Of a stretch of 64,000 nt of DNA, positions 27,400 to 40,700 are shown one piece after another. Each line of letters starts with the position of its first letter. The first letter of the stretch is position 1. The DNA is from Spirodela intermedia. Lineage: Eukaryota > Streptophyta > Magnoliopsida > Alismatales > Araceae. Position numbers and translations under genes: made by a program. The notes beneath the pieces were generated by a model. The model was not told where the DNA came from, did not search any database, and saw nothing but the letters and a program-made list of their open reading frames with translations. The stretch covers positions 2,217,378 through 2,281,377 of the forward strand of contig LR746264.1 in the NCBI GenBank assembly GCA_902729315.2, given 5' to 3'.

Positions 27400-27826
27400 T
27401 TACCTTAATATGATCTTTTGAAAATATTTAAAGAAATATTTTGACCTTCATATTTCATATTTATCATTTTATTGTTGCAATCAATATTTGTTTTAGTTGT
27501 GGCAAGAAATGGGTATCCTAATATGATTGGTGCATGAGTAATTCATCTAAAATAGGAATATCTAAAATCAAAAAATCCACCATAAATTTACATCCTTTAA
27601 CATTGATGATGACATCTTCTAGGAGACCCCTTGGTGTTTTAATGGATCTATCAGCTAGTTGTTCCACTAAAGTTGGTTTCAATTCTCCTAATTTTAAAAT
27701 TTCAAAAACAGCCAAAGGTAATAAATTAACACTTGCTCCCAAATCTAAAAGCACATTTCTAAATAGAATTTTACCCACTTTACATGAGATGAGAGGTGCT
27801 CCTAGATCTTTACATTTCCTAAGCAA
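27400..27826 (-). pseudogene. Retropepsin-like aspartic protease domain, Ty3/Gypsy
   Basis: The active-site motif reads LLDLGASVNLLP, followed by LADRSIKTPRGLLEDV, VDFLILDIP and, after an internal break, a PFLATTKTNID-like tail. These are typical of the protease between gag and pol in plant Gypsy elements. A stop near 27400 ends the frame and nothing like reverse transcriptase follows. Confidence 0.8.
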
Positions 27827-28520
27827 AGAATGGGAAATAACGGCACTAGCCTCTTTAGATAGAGATATCTTCCGAGGTGACCTACAAGGTGTGCATAATT
27901 CTTTTAAATTTTTTGCATATGTAGGTATATGTTAGATTACCTCTATCAAATAAATAAAGATATGAACTTGTTTAAATATTTTTATAAGCTCTTCATTAAT
28001 GTCAACTTCTTTTCTTATGTTTTGGTTCTAATGCCTTAGGAAATGGGACTATTTTTCTAAATTTATCTAGCTGTGACAAAATAAGTATGGGTGGTTTGTC
28101 TACTTCTGATTTTTCTTCTTTTGATTCTTGTTTTTCTTCCTCTAAATTCTCATCATCAGAAAATAAACTATCATGATCATTATCATCATCATTCATCACT
28201 TCATCATCATGAATTTATTTTTCTAAAAAATCTGGTGCACATAGATCTTTGAGTTACTTTTCACTCCTCAAAGTGGTCACTACATTTTCAAAACCTTGAG
28301 ATGTAGATGATTCATAACTATTAAAAGGCTGATTTCGTGGGTTCATAATGAGTTGACTAAGAAAATGACTTGTTTCACGTTTTGAATGAGCCAAGGCTAG
28401 TTTATCTATTTCTTTTTCTAGCCTAAGGGTTTTTTGCTGATTTTCTTACCTAATTTACTCCATCATCTTTATCATAGATGTATTTATTTCCTAAAATTGT
28501 TGCATCATTTGCCTCATAAA

Positions 28521-30047
28521 CTATTGCATTAAATTTGAATTCATATCAGATTGATTTTGATATGAATTAGGATATTGTGGGCTGAAATTGGGGACTGAAC
28601 TTGAAGAAGAAGATGTAAAATTGTGGGCTGGTGGCTGATGAGTACCTTGTTGAAAATTATGAGTATTTTGATGAAAAGAGAATTTAGTATTATATTGTGG
28701 TTGATGAGAAGGCCTAAATTCATGATTAGTTCTAGGAAATGATTGAGAATTCATGGTATGATTATGAGAATTTGAAAAATTATTCTGATTTTTCTAAGAA
28801 GGATTTAACTGATTCTGATGATCATAAAGTGTATGTGCATGCTCTTGATCTAAATTTGGATATTGAGATTCATAATGATCAGTCCTACCACATGATGAAC
28901 ATCTATAATAAAAATAATGTGCAAGTTGTGTAGGATCCTTTTTATGGAACAAATGATTATATAAAATATCTAGCTTTTGATGAACCTCACTAACGTCATT
29001 TGTAATGTTTAATGCATCATGATTTTGAAACTCAAACATTCTTATTTCATTTTTATTATTGTTGTGTGTTGATGAGAGAAAGAGAAAACTTTAGAATTTA
29101 TGTATTGAAGAAGAGGAGTATATGAGGTTATATAGAAGAGAAGAAGAAAGAGAGAGAGAGATAGTGGAATAAGTGGAGAACATAGAGGAAGAATAAGGAC
29201 GTAGAGAGAATAAGTCCAAAATAGGCCTAGTGGGCCTAGTGGGCTATTCTAACACTTCAATCATATAAAACAAAAGATTCATGTTCAGCAGAATTTTCAC
29301 TTAAATTTTCATATAATCTTTAAATTTCATCCTCATCCTTACTCATAAATGTGCCTCCACATACAACATCTATAGTATTTTTCTGTTGTTCTAATACACT
29401 ATCATAGAATACATGATTTAATTGTCATTTGGCAATTCCATGATGTGGACATCTCCTTTGAAGCTCCTTGAATCTTTCTTAAGATTCATGGAAGTCTTTT
29501 CTTGATTTTTGAGTAAATTAGAGAATAGCTTTCCATATGGCATGAATCTTGCCAACGGGATAAATTTTTTTCAAAAATGCTTGCTCTACTTCTAACAATG
29601 TGGCGATCTCATGTGATAATGATGTGAGCCAATATTTAGCTTTATCATGCAATGAATATGAGAAGAGACATAACCTAAGTACATCTTGAGGAAAATTAGG
29701 AATATGAATAAGTTCACATGCAGCTAGAAAGCAAAAAATATGTTGATGTGGTTCCTTATTAATTAACTCATGAAATTCATGAAGTATTTGTAAAGTGCTA
29801 TGACGAATATCGAAATGAACATTTGACACAATAGGAGGTTTAACCTACAAATTAGGTCTATATAAATCAGGTATATAATAATCACACATAGTTTTATAAG
29901 GTTGAGTATTTTCAATATTCTCATTCTCCTAAGCTAGGTGATCCATCCTAGGTGATTCTACTTCTATAGAAGATGATTTTTTTCCTTTTTCTACTACTAG
30001 AGTCTCTAATATGGGTGGTAAATTTTGTTTTTCTAGTGCTCCTTGAC
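28521..30047 (-). pseudogene. Degenerate gag with zinc knuckle, Ty3/Gypsy
   Basis: The capsid core at 29829-29518 reads HSTLQILHEFHELI, EPHQHIFCFLAACE and HDKAKYWLTSLSHE, the usual plant retrotransposon gag pattern. Upstream, from about 30047, an N-terminal TTKSRQGALEKQNLPPILET-type stretch has in-frame stops. The knuckle at 28901-28857 is C-x2-C-x4-H-x4-Y: the last Cys has become Tyr, as expected from a G-to-A change. Confidence 0.8.
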
Positions 30048-31665
30048 GTGACTTAGTCGTTGTATATTAAATCACGTAAATATAAAATTTATAAAACTAG
30101 AAAATATGAATTTTCAGATATTTATAAGTATTTTTGAATAAATATATCAATTATAATTCAATAAAACTTTCAAAAATAGTGGTAATTTTCCAAGTCAATC
30201 ACAAGGATGTAATATAATATTTGGTAATTATTCAGAATTTTCCTCAAAGAATACTATTTTCTATAAATTTTATACTAAGAAATGAAAAGGAAATATATTT
30301 AAAATTCACTAAAAAAGGAAATAAGGGTGAAGATGTCAGGATGACGTCAGCGCCCGATGAACGCGAATCGGGCAAAAATAGAGTTCCGCCCGGTGATTCT
30401 TACGTAAGCAATTACAGACGATTTAATTGATCAAATTAAGATCTGTAAAAGCCGGAAAAATCGTAAGTGAACGAAGTATATTTTGGTAAATTAAAATCAC
30501 ACAAATTATCACTAAATGAAGCGTAAAGTAAGTTGAAAGTAGGAAAACAGAGTTCCGGCATCGCGGCGGCAATGCGTCGGCGATGCACTGGAATTCTGAA
30601 TGTTCGAGAGGATCGTCATGCAGTGTCCACGGCCTCGAAGGCTCTCCTTGGACAAGGACGACGTGGGCAATCTCTAGATCTTCTCGCGAAGTTTAGAGAT
30701 TAATGAAATGGGTCATCGAATCATCTCCAGCGGCTATCACCCGGCGGAGCGGAAAAACGACGACTTTGCGGCTCTCCGGCAGCTGTCACCCTATAAAGAA
30801 GAGCTGGATGGAGGTGGGGCGCATGTCAGGGAGCTTCATCCTCAAGTCCGCGTAGCAAGAGGAGGCTCTTCATCACATTTGGTACGCTCTCAAGAGGTGG
30901 CGACTCGTCTCCCAGCGGATCGTCCTCTTCCCGACGACAGCTTGTTCGTTGATCAATCGGAGATGCTTTACTCGATGGATTCGCGATCCTTTTATCGTGA
31001 ATCGTTCAACAATTTTAGTAGCAATGCTCTGCGAATCGTGTTGACGAGATTTTCGTCGATGATCCAGCAATTCTAGTTGCTTAATCCTTCACCGGCGATC
31101 TATAGGAAAGTCACGATAATCAGATAAAAAAATATGAGTTTTGGCTCTAAGAGGATTCGAACCTATGCTGGTTGCGCGCCCTTTCTGAGGAAGGTGACGC
31201 GGGTTTAGTCCCACATCGGTTATGCGCCAAAGTTTCTGGTGAATATAAAGTAATATTACATTCCCGATCAAGCGTGCATGTACGACCACTCCTTGCCCCA
31301 CAGCCAGCTGGCCACCGGTGACGTGGAAGTAGAGTAGTGCACACGGTGCCTCCATCGATTCAAGCCGCTCAAGCCCCTGCTCGCAGCTACTCCCCGACTA
31401 CGCTTCCGACCCGCTTGCGGGCCCGGCGGGTCCTCCCATTTTGTAATATTTTTTATTTTTATTTCTTTTTCTTCATTTATCTCAAAAGTAAGACTATAAA
31501 AATCATATAAATTCGTATAAAATCACATAATTACCCAAAAAATCACATTAATCAACTGAAAACCACTTTTCACACTTTAACACAAATATAAGTCTATTTA
31601 TCACGAGTTAAGGCTAAAACTATATTATTTACTAATTATTAACTCATGATAATGAAGACTTATCA
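30048..31665 (-). repeat. LTR-like block A (minus-strand orientation)
   Basis: Read on the minus strand it starts TGATAAGTCTTCATTATCAT at 31665 and runs into the gag start at 30048. A diverged copy in the opposite orientation covers 58810-60540 over its whole length. It probably holds an LTR plus untranslated leader; the LTR/leader border is not visible. A GC-rich section lies at 30550-30930 and 31190-31435. Confidence 0.75.
31208..31249 (+). promoter_or_regulatory. snRNA-type promoter motif: USE plus TATA, antisense within LTR-like block A
   Basis: GTCCCACATCG (31208-31218) is a perfect match to the plant upstream sequence element RTCCCACATCG of U-snRNA genes. TATAAA follows at 31244-31249 with a 25-bp gap, the short spacing typical of RNA polymerase III snRNA genes. 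No known snRNA follows. The inverted copy near 59265-59310 keeps the spacing with a degraded USE. Whether it works as a promoter is unknown. Confidence 0.4.
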
Positions 31666-32051
31666 CCCCTAATCCGTAGATTGGTTGGTAGCTGAATTTT
31701 CTAAGATTAGTTGCAAGCTACGTCTATCATTCATAATTAGCTTCTCAAAATTTAAATTCTAGCAATGATCATGACATGAAGATATGATTCTAATAAATAT
31801 GTCAAAGAGAAGTATAGAATCAATGTGAAATTTAAAATACTCAAGTAAATAAATAAATCGAAAATAAAGATTTAAAAATCTAACTTATAAAATAAATGTA
31901 AATAGAAATCAAATGAGACTAATAATTTTTATTTTCTTTTCAAAATATTATTTAAATGAAAATAATGAAATAATGAAATCTATAATAAATATATTTTTTA
32001 AAATAACTAAAATATGAAAAACTAAATTAATTAATATCGATTAAAAATAAA

Positions 32052-32071
32052 TCTCCCTAGCAATGGTGCCA
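32052..32071 (-). other. Retrotransposon primer-binding site (tRNA-Asp type)
   Basis: TGGCACCATTGCTAGGGAGA on the minus strand matches the tRNA-Asp primer site (TGGCGCCGTTGCCGGGGA) at 14 of 18 positions. All four differences are G-to-A or C-to-T. It implies that an LTR ends at about 32080 and extends to the right. Confidence 0.6.
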
Positions 32072-32164
32072 AAAAATAATGTGCACTTGTAGTTGTGTTT
32101 AAATGTCCATTATCTAATAATATTTATAACTAAGACTTAATAAAATATTAGTATAGATACAAGT

Positions 32165-32470
32165 CTTAGGTCAAAAGAGAGAGGAGATCTCTCACAAAAG
32201 AGAGAGAAAGAGAGAGATGGAGAGAAATCTTATGTGAGACAAAGAGAGAGAAAGGTCTCACGAGAGAGAGAGGGTGATCGATTGATGGAGAGAAAGAGAG
32301 GGAGATTAATAGATGGAGAGAAAGAGAGGGAGATTGATCAATGGAGAGAAAGAGAGCAAGATCGATTTAGAAAGAGAGAGAAAGAGAGATCTCACAAGAG
32401 ACGGAGAGAGAAAAAGAGGTCTCACAAGAGAGGGAGAGAGAGAAAGAAGATGATAATAAAGAAAGAGATA
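32165..32470 (+). repeat. GA-rich low-complexity tract
   Basis: About 300 bp of imperfect GAGAGA/AAGAGA with repeats of GATGGAGAGAAAGAGAGGGA and TCTCACAAGAGA. The open Arg/Glu-rich frame through it is a composition artefact. It lies inside the presumed right-hand LTR region. Confidence 0.9.
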
Positions 32471-32994
32471 AATATGGTTAAGCCATTTTTACAGTGGCCA
32501 TGATTCTCAGATGAATGTGTCCTTGAGAATTCACATACATGACATGAGTTCAACCGTGAATGTTTCCACCTTATTTTAATAATTAAGCACTCATTAATCA
32601 ACCTTTAATCTCGTTGATTTTATATTTAAAAATAGAAAGATACTCTTTATTCATAAAATGCCGAAAACATAAATACATTGAGATTTGACTATGAAAATCA
32701 ATAGAGAATAAGTTAGAAACGATCTTAGCCTGATCTTAGATGAGGTTTAGAGGATTTAGAAAAAGAACGAAGATCATTCTTGAAGTTTTGAATTAGTTCT
32801 ACTCATTGCAATCAAAACTTATTCTAAGTTTAGAATAAATAAATATTTAAAGCACGTAAATAAATAACAAAAATAGAAAATAAATCATTACTCAAGTTTA
32901 TTCTACCTCTTAAGTAATTGGAGATATCGATGTGGTGGCTTGATTTCATCTAAACATGTCGCACCACAGTAGAAGTCAAAGAAGTATCGTCCGA

Positions 32995-33668
32995 AAGTGT
33001 TGCATCACTTGTTGGAGAGATCCACTGAAAAAAGAGGTTGACCACACTATCACCATTGTCTAGGAGGAGAAGGGAAGAGTTGACCACTCGCTAGAAGCCT
33101 TGAGTGTAGTCGGGGGAGGAAGGAACAAGATAGTCGATCATCAGAGGCGTTGATCATGTAAAAGGAGGGAGAAAATAGATTTACTTATTCATGACTGCCG
33201 TTGCAATTTTAAAGGTAGTGATATGTGCAAGAACTTAAGTTCTCAATATCGTGGTGCTTCACAAGCCACTAGATCAAATGTGCTTGGTCATGTGGCATGC
33301 TAAGTGACGCAAGATTAACCCGTCACAAACCGCTGCCGATCAAGAACTTAAGGTCTTAGTACTATGACACCTTTTTAGCCATCGGATCATCATTTAAGGC
33401 CATGTGCGTGTTGAGAGGCGTCGAATTCGCAAACCGCTAATAGATTGTTTTGCTCATTTCTATCGTGGCAGCTCGCCCACTACAGGATCTAGCTTATCTG
33501 ATGATGTGGTTCATTGAATACTACCAGATGACACCATGTTCCATACAGTTACCCTGAAACACATGAAAAAATTTAGTCTTACATTAGAAATATTTCAATG
33601 AATGTGCTGAATATAAATCAAAGCTACGGTTTCTTAATAGAGATCTTTTCTCCCAAAATAAAAGCATG
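32995..33668. repeat. Repeat Y, copy 2
   Basis: Diverged copy of 24825-25560 in the same orientation, with the three internal sub-repeats (GGTGCTTC, ACTATGACACC, TATCGTGGCAGC) retained. Homology stops after CTCCCAAAATAAAA. The next 300 bp (33670-33950) differ from what follows copy 1. Confidence 0.8.
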
Positions 33669-33952
33669 TCTAACATCCACACCCAACTTGCAAGAGGGTG
33701 TTACACAAGCTAGGATCTCGTTATTATAGTGTCTCCCTTCTATTTGAGCCCTTGAGTCAATTATAGACTACTTAATGAACTTTTCCTTTCTTTCTTCAAA
33801 ATAAGAGGGTTTGGCCCACCGGTATTTAAACTGGTTTAGAGGTGAATTGAAAAAAATAACTTTTCGTGAATCTACTCTAATGAGATTTTCTAGGCAGCTC
33901 CAGTGAGAAGGGAGGATGAAGACCTGATCAAGAAGATCAAGATCCTAGTTTG

Positions 33953-34183
33953 ACAATAAGAACAATTTCTGTGCCATTGACCTGGGAAAGTGTATGCCAT
34001 ATATTTCCCTTCACAAGAGAGGATAGTTGTTCCAGGATTATTTCATTGGCAATCATTCCTACAACAAGGATGTCTACTAACCCTATATAAACCTCATGCA
34101 TGTGGCCACAGAGAAAAGATGATTAAAACAAAACTTCTTCACAATGTGGGAAACTTTAATAGGAAACTGGTGAATTTAGCATC
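33953..34183. repeat. Copy of an aldo-keto reductase intron segment
   Basis: About 230 bp nearly identical (about 9 differences seen, 8 of them transitions) to 50745-50975, which lies in intron 6 of the aldo-keto reductase gene. Same plus-strand orientation. It is inserted between repeats Y and X of the repeat block. Confidence 0.85.
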
Positions 34184-34189
34184 TCTTCT

Positions 34190-34760
34190 CCCACTTCGTC
34201 GTCCTTCCATCCGGTTGTCCACACTTCAGCCACAGCCTAACCCGCCTCTCGCCATCCTTGTTGCCACCGCCACCACCTCCATCCTTACTTCCGCCACCTA
34301 TTGCCGCCCTCCCCTTCCATTGCTGCAAGCCCTAGAAGCGCCACCGCTGCCACGAATCATTCAATCTCCTCCGCCAATCTGCCTCCTCGCTGTCCACCTT
34401 GTTGTTAGCCCCTCGTGAAACCCTCTTTTTCTCTCTATCCCGCCGACGTTCTCATTTCGCCTCTTTTCTCCCTCCGCCCGTTAGTTAGTATTTAAAAAAT
34501 TAACCCTTGGTTCTCGTCAGCACGAGAACCCTCTTTCTTCTCTCTCCCGCCATCACCACGTACCCCCATTTTTTTTTCTCTCTCTCTCTCCTGCCGATGC
34601 CCTCTCATTCCGCCCCCCCTTTTCTTTTCTTTTCATCATTATTTTATCATATTATTTCACCTCACTTCTGGACCTCATTTATACCTCTCGGTCCAAACAG
34701 CCCATTCTCTTCAAACTGCACCAGTCCACTCCTTGGTGCGAACCACTCGGTATGAACCTT
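34190..34760. repeat. GC-rich repeat X, copy 2
   Basis: Related to 24380-24820 in the same orientation. CCGCCACC-rich blocks, a CT microsatellite at about 34577-34590 and the closing CACCAGTCCACTCCTTGGTG are the matching landmarks. Here X lies right of Y; in the left copy it lies left of Y. Confidence 0.5.
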
Positions 34761-37700
34761 GGAAAATCACTAACAAAGCTCGTGGAACTCGAACCAACAA
34801 GAATCTTCAAGATATCAAAAATATCCATTACAAAGGTGTGTTGATTTCCAAATTCCTTGTGAAGTTGGTAATTGTTTTTAAATCCTTGCTCTTAGAATTT
34901 GTGAGATTCATAGGATAGCCACCCTCATGTGAAAGATTGGTGGTCCAAACCCTGGTTGAAAAGCCTTGTCTGATTATTTGAATTAGATAACCCAATAGGT
35001 AATTAATGATCCTAATTCTCTTAAAATTACGGGATCATCTGGATATTAAATCTGCAAAGTTTTAATTTAAGTCAACTCTAAAGATTAATGTGTAGCTCTT
35101 TTTAAGGAGATCTATTCTGGCCCCTTTGTCCTACATCACTTTCTATGGGGTACTTAAGACAATTCACAAAAACTTGTATACAAAAAGAATTAGGTGATTT
35201 ATTGAACATAATGTTCCTTAAAAGAAGATATTTCATTTTAATGCCATATTTGTGTTGTAAAACTTTCTACAAAGTTATTGGAAATTATAAATCATCTAGT
35301 TAAAAAATGTTTTAGTATAGAAGATTACTTTGTAACATACACATTTAGTTTTATTATTTTTCAAAATAATTATTATTTATGGTTTTAGCAAGATGAATAG
35401 CTAAAATATCACTCGTGTCGGTAAAACTTTTATTTCACTTTCCCATGAATATCCGAAACTAATTTTTTCCTTACTGACCTTAAATTAAATTGAAGATGAG
35501 TTTAGATGGACTACAATGGTGTTTTTAAGAAATCATTTTATCACGCCTCTTTGAATAACAGCTTTCACAAGTATACTTGCATTTCAGATCAAAATCATAT
35601 TCTATGTTGTCACCGAAATAAAAATAAATAAATATAAATCTTGCATAAGGTAGCCATTATCTTTCAACATGATATGATTGATTAAGAAGTAGACGAAGAA
35701 GAAGAAAAACATGACACCTTAATAATTTATAACAGTGACAACCATTTTTGTTATGCGTACCAGTGCAAATGGTGTTAACACCTTCACCCTCGCAATGGGT
35801 CAGTGACTACGACAACACACTAAATATTCCATAGCATGCCAATAAAAGGGTTGGAGTAATTGCCAATCTAGAGGCACTGGATCCTGTCTATTCCGTCTGC
35901 AAAATATTCTACCATAAAGAGTATGTGCCACAAAAGCCGGCCTGGTTCGCCCGGATATGTGCTACACTTACGAGATAAAGCTTGATTCTGGTCGATATCA
36001 CTTTGCAGTAGGCCATTCTCTGCCAATTACCCTTGTCGTCTCGAGCACTTGCCTTGAAATCTCCTCTCTCAGTGCCTACCTCTCCTTTTCTGCTCCTCTC
36101 AGCGTTTATTTTTGTGTGCCTTTATGCCCTATTCCTGTCCTACTTTTTCTCCGACTTATCTACATGTCTCTCCTCCCCCGCTCTCTCTCTCTCTAACTCT
36201 CTTTCTCGCGGTTGATTCTATATCAAGTGGGCAACCCCTGAAAGGGTAGTCATTGACTTCCGTCTGCTCTCACTCTCACCGAGGTGGGTCCGTCCCACTC
36301 TCTGCTCTTATTCTTATCAATAAGTCCCTATCTCTGCCTTTGTGTGAAATTTCGCTTGCACGCGTACTTATTTTACATACGACGGTGGGAATATTAGCTA
36401 CGTTCTCTGTACGATAAAATCATCACATTTTCTTTAACGTCAGAGAGATAAATCGAATAAGTCTGAGGTACTCGAGATTACCTTTTTCACATAAATAATT
36501 ACACGTATGCCTTGTGTGTGTGGCGTTCTTGTCCAATAAATGACTAAATAATAAGGAGGTAATTAAAATAAAACCGATGGACGTTTCACCTAAACATGAC
36601 ATAAACGTAAGATTTCATAAAGAATATTTTTTTCAATAGCAAATTAAATTAATTTTGGTGTCAATAAAAGCTTTTAAAAGGAAAATAGGTACTGATATAA
36701 TTGAATAAAAAATTTCTCCCATACATATTGGATTATATCTTGTGTGTGCATTGCAGATTACGTCTCAACTTCTAAGGGTGTCAATCAAAGTCTTCTCCCG
36801 TACAGATTCGATTATACATTATCTGTGCATTGCAGATTGCGTCTCAACTTCTAACCAAGACAATCTATTGCATTCTTCATATGTGAAGTACTGAGTTATT
36901 GCAATAGCCCTCACGCCAATCAAATTATTTCTGATGAAGACAACACAAAAGCTAATACCATAGTAGTTGACACATCTACAACCCTAAGGTATCGTCTAGT
37001 TTGAAGATGAAGGGCTTCAGTGAGCTATTGGTGGCCGTATTAGGGGAAAAAAGCTAAATAAATCCATGCATTTAACTTACTGGATCTGTCTGAGGGTGTT
37101 TGGAACTAAACGTTGGATGATATTCTATCACCACAAACATATTTAACTTTTACTAGATTATTTTCTAGTTTATTCTATCTTGTTGTATTATCAAACAGAA
37201 CCTTAAAGTACGTTTCATGGTGGTAGGTGCACATCTGTCTAGAGTTAACATATCTTTCTCTCTGTAAGACCATGAATAAATACTATTAATAGACATTTCA
37301 AAACGGAAGTGTGGACGACCTGATTTCGAAACTCTTCCGCAACATTTCCACCAAGACCTCACACATCCATTCGACATCCTTAAGTGCATCTTATGTAACT
37401 TCTTAAATCAATAAGCTCTTTGAGAGGGAAATCCATAAAGTTATATGCATGTTTTTCAATGAGATAAAATTATAAAAATTTTCCTTCAGCTCGGATACTG
37501 AGGCCACCCTTACAGCAAAGACCTCTGTTCAAAAATCGATGATTAATGAGAACATAGCACGTATGTATGAAAAATTTCATATGTTTCCGATATTTGACAC
37601 ATTAAATTTTTCTGTGAACCTTTATCAAGTCAATTCATACATATTTTTTCTGTAATTTATATTAAATAGTACAGCCAAACCCCTCATAAGTTAAATTTAG

Positions 37701-40700
37701 GATAAATGTTATTGTTGATTTGAATTGATATGTTCCTACTTTCAAATAATGTGATAAATTATTTGGATAATGCACTTGTGAAAAGTAATTAATTAATAAA
37801 TTTCATGTATAACAAAGAAATCGTTTATTTCTTGCTAGTGAATTATCTTGTATTCTATGAACCAACTAGAACAACTAAATGATGAGGTGATGAGGCTCAC
37901 ACATCAATAGGACAACTAATAAATTTAGCACATCAATATGTCTGGGCGTGTACATATCATTTCTTATTCGTGTACCAAAAATAAAAATGTGTATGAATGT
38001 GATAGAGAATTTATAGGTTTATCTTTGCTATTAAAAAATAACGGATCTTATAACCTTACATATATTCATTACCCTTGAGGAACTTCTGACTAAGAATTTA
38101 ATCACAAATTAAAGATGATAAGGATTTTAGTATTTCAAAAAATTCATCCAAATTTAATAGTGGGTTCTAAGGTAATTAATGAACTTGCTAACTGCACTTC
38201 AAATATGAGTGATAAGCATTTTCCTTAAAATAAGCACACCATAAGTAAAAGATCAAAGTTCATTCACTATTGCAATGTGCCACCTGAACACCAGAACACG
38301 TGTTCACTGAAACAAGTCAGAAAGAATGTCATTAAGTATATCATGAGATATGAAACTAAATTAAATGGAGAAAATTATAATATTTATTTCACATGAGTTA
38401 TCTTAGTCACTGACGGGAAACTCTTGACGTTTCTGCTCTCTTACCTAAACAATGACTTGTCAAATAAACTTCCTGCATAAATGGTATATGCAGAAACCCA
38501 TGCTATACTTTATGTAATTTACATTAAAGGAATGTACTGATGTATCACAGTGATAAGCATATAGCAGTCTTCTTCAACCATCTCGTAATTTGACTACCAG
38601 ATACCATATTAGAACCTAGAAGGATCTTAAAGGAAAGACGAATCTTGTAAACTTTTTAGTGATGTTTATTCCATTTAAAGGACAAAATCATCTGATTTTA
38701 TTCTCATTTTACTACTGATCAAAACTTTAACAAGAAATTTAGTTGGAGAACCAACTCTACAACCATGTGCTAATTTTACATCCTATGCATTTTTCAAGTA
38801 TTCGACATAATGTATTTAAAGAACCGAATGGTTATTTATTTCTATCTTTATATTTTTCTTAAAATGAGTCAACCTAAAGAGTCCAATAATTATGGCCTAA
38901 ATTTCATACTATGAATAAAGGAATCTAGACAATTACCATGTGGAGGAATAAATTAGGATGGTTTCGAAATATTATTCTAGAATTTCTAGACTTCAAATAA
39001 CAAATTTTTCTTCTTATAACTGAATCACTGGTTTAAATTTGTGGCAAGAGACCACACCTTACAAAGAAAACGAAGAATCCACTCTACACTAGGGATGATG
39101 CAATGCCTTATAAAGATAAATACTTACATTTAAATTTTAAGTTTAAAATTTCAATGGTGGAAAATAGATGACACTTGAGGCTGGGAAAAATCGGAGAGGA
39201 ATAGATGTAATTGTGTAGGCTAATGTCGTAAACATTCTAATTCACTGAACTATTTATGATGGCTTGTAAACTAAACTATGCTCAACACTACATACCAATA
39301 ATAAATTAAGCAGAAAAATAAATATGTTAGCAGACTAATTGATGCACGATTATAGAGGTTTTTTTAATCCATTTGATACAATCAACTCTTTGAATCAACT
39401 TTATTGCCAACTAATGTGTAACCACAATCATACACAAAATTATCCCAGAAAATGCACACATTATTTAGAGTGATTTGTCCCATACTTTTTATCTACTATC
39501 CTAAGGGTCCTGAAACTCATTTCATTCTACTAATATTGGAAATATTTACCGTCATAAACACTTCTAACTACAGCCACCACATATTTTGTTACATCAGCAA
39601 GTCTATTTCACAAAGAACTAAGGAGGATGCTAGCAAGAAATCACTCCACCATTAACGAGCTTGATTATGTTGCCTGGTAACTAATCTTATTGTATTCATA
39701 CTCACAACTTCACATTTCAGCTTGATGGGTTCATTTTAAAACAGTGGATAACATACTATGAAAATTAATAACTCAACACATGAAACATTCTACTTTCAGT
39801 TCTGATAGATGAAACTTTTATTCTAATTTGTCAACAAAATTCTAGAGTTAGTCTATTTATTATAAGGGTTTGTAGTGGTGAAGGAATATCACAGGAAGAA
39901 TGTGTTTAGTGCAGAAAAGTTGAATTGAGAATCATAAATATAGAATGACAGGTCAGCATCGATTTACATAACCGGCATTATATTTGACACTTAGCGATTA
40001 GTACATTGGAATGGAGATCTTTGAAAGGGTGCAGTCTAAGCCAACTTTTCATCTTAATACGAGTATAGTCTACTACCTAACTCGTAGCTTATTAACTCCA
40101 AGAAATCACCACATCTCTCTGGATTTATGGCATAAAAAAGTCCGCTAGTGATTTAATGCTAGCACGTTTGTCCATATCCATATCTTTGGATGAGAAAATT
40201 TGCACTCACTATTCTTGAATCACGAATCACAAATTTCAGCATAACGTGTAAAAAATAAATTTACAATTATATTTATCTACTTCAATCAAGAAGTGAGCAT
40301 CTGTTGGTACTAGAATGCATAAAATAAATCAATTAAATGTGTCCAGAAAAATTATAAGTATAAAGAAAATTAAATACCATAATACCCAACGATTGATGCA
40401 TAAAGAATGGACATCAACACTCTTGGCTTAATACACATGATTTTGCCAAAGGGTTTGACTTGAGTAAATAAGGTAAGAGATACAAGTAAGGCAAAACTAA
40501 CAGTTCATTTATGGAAAGAATAGAGCTCAGCCTAGGGCATCCTTCTGGACGTTGGAGTTAATATTTAAAATGCCATAGTACCTGGTTTCTTTAAAATAAA
40601 AACCTAATAATATGTAAAAAGTTAGTTGTTTTAAGCTATTGAATGTATAGCAATAGGCATTTAAAGCTAAGAAACATCCCTTAATTGAGTGTTCCTATTG

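Larger units (their letters stand above)
25990..30047 (-). mobile_element. Decayed Ty3/Gypsy retrotransposon body (gag-protease only)
   Basis: On the minus strand, in order: gag (about 30047-29518), a zinc knuckle (28901-28857), a Gln/Asn/Pro-rich linker (about 28754-28521), an acidic stretch (28199-28002), and a retropepsin-like protease (27826 to about 27400). From 27400 to the polypurine tract at 25989 there is only 1.4 kb of AT-rich DNA. Reverse transcriptase, RNase H and integrase are absent, so the element is non-autonomous or deleted. Frames are broken by several stops. The lineage looks like Athila/Tat by the DLGASVN protease motif and a tRNA-Asp-type primer site at 32052-32071. Confidence 0.8.

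Noticed and set aside
31148-31180. tRNA-like B box (GGTTCGAATCC on the minus strand)
   Set aside because: A perfect B box, but no A box or cloverleaf arms could be built around it. It lies within the LTR-like block and is also present, slightly changed, near 59440.
32234-32503. Arg/Glu-rich 89-codon frame
   Set aside because: It is the GA-rich simple-sequence tract and has no protein-like features.
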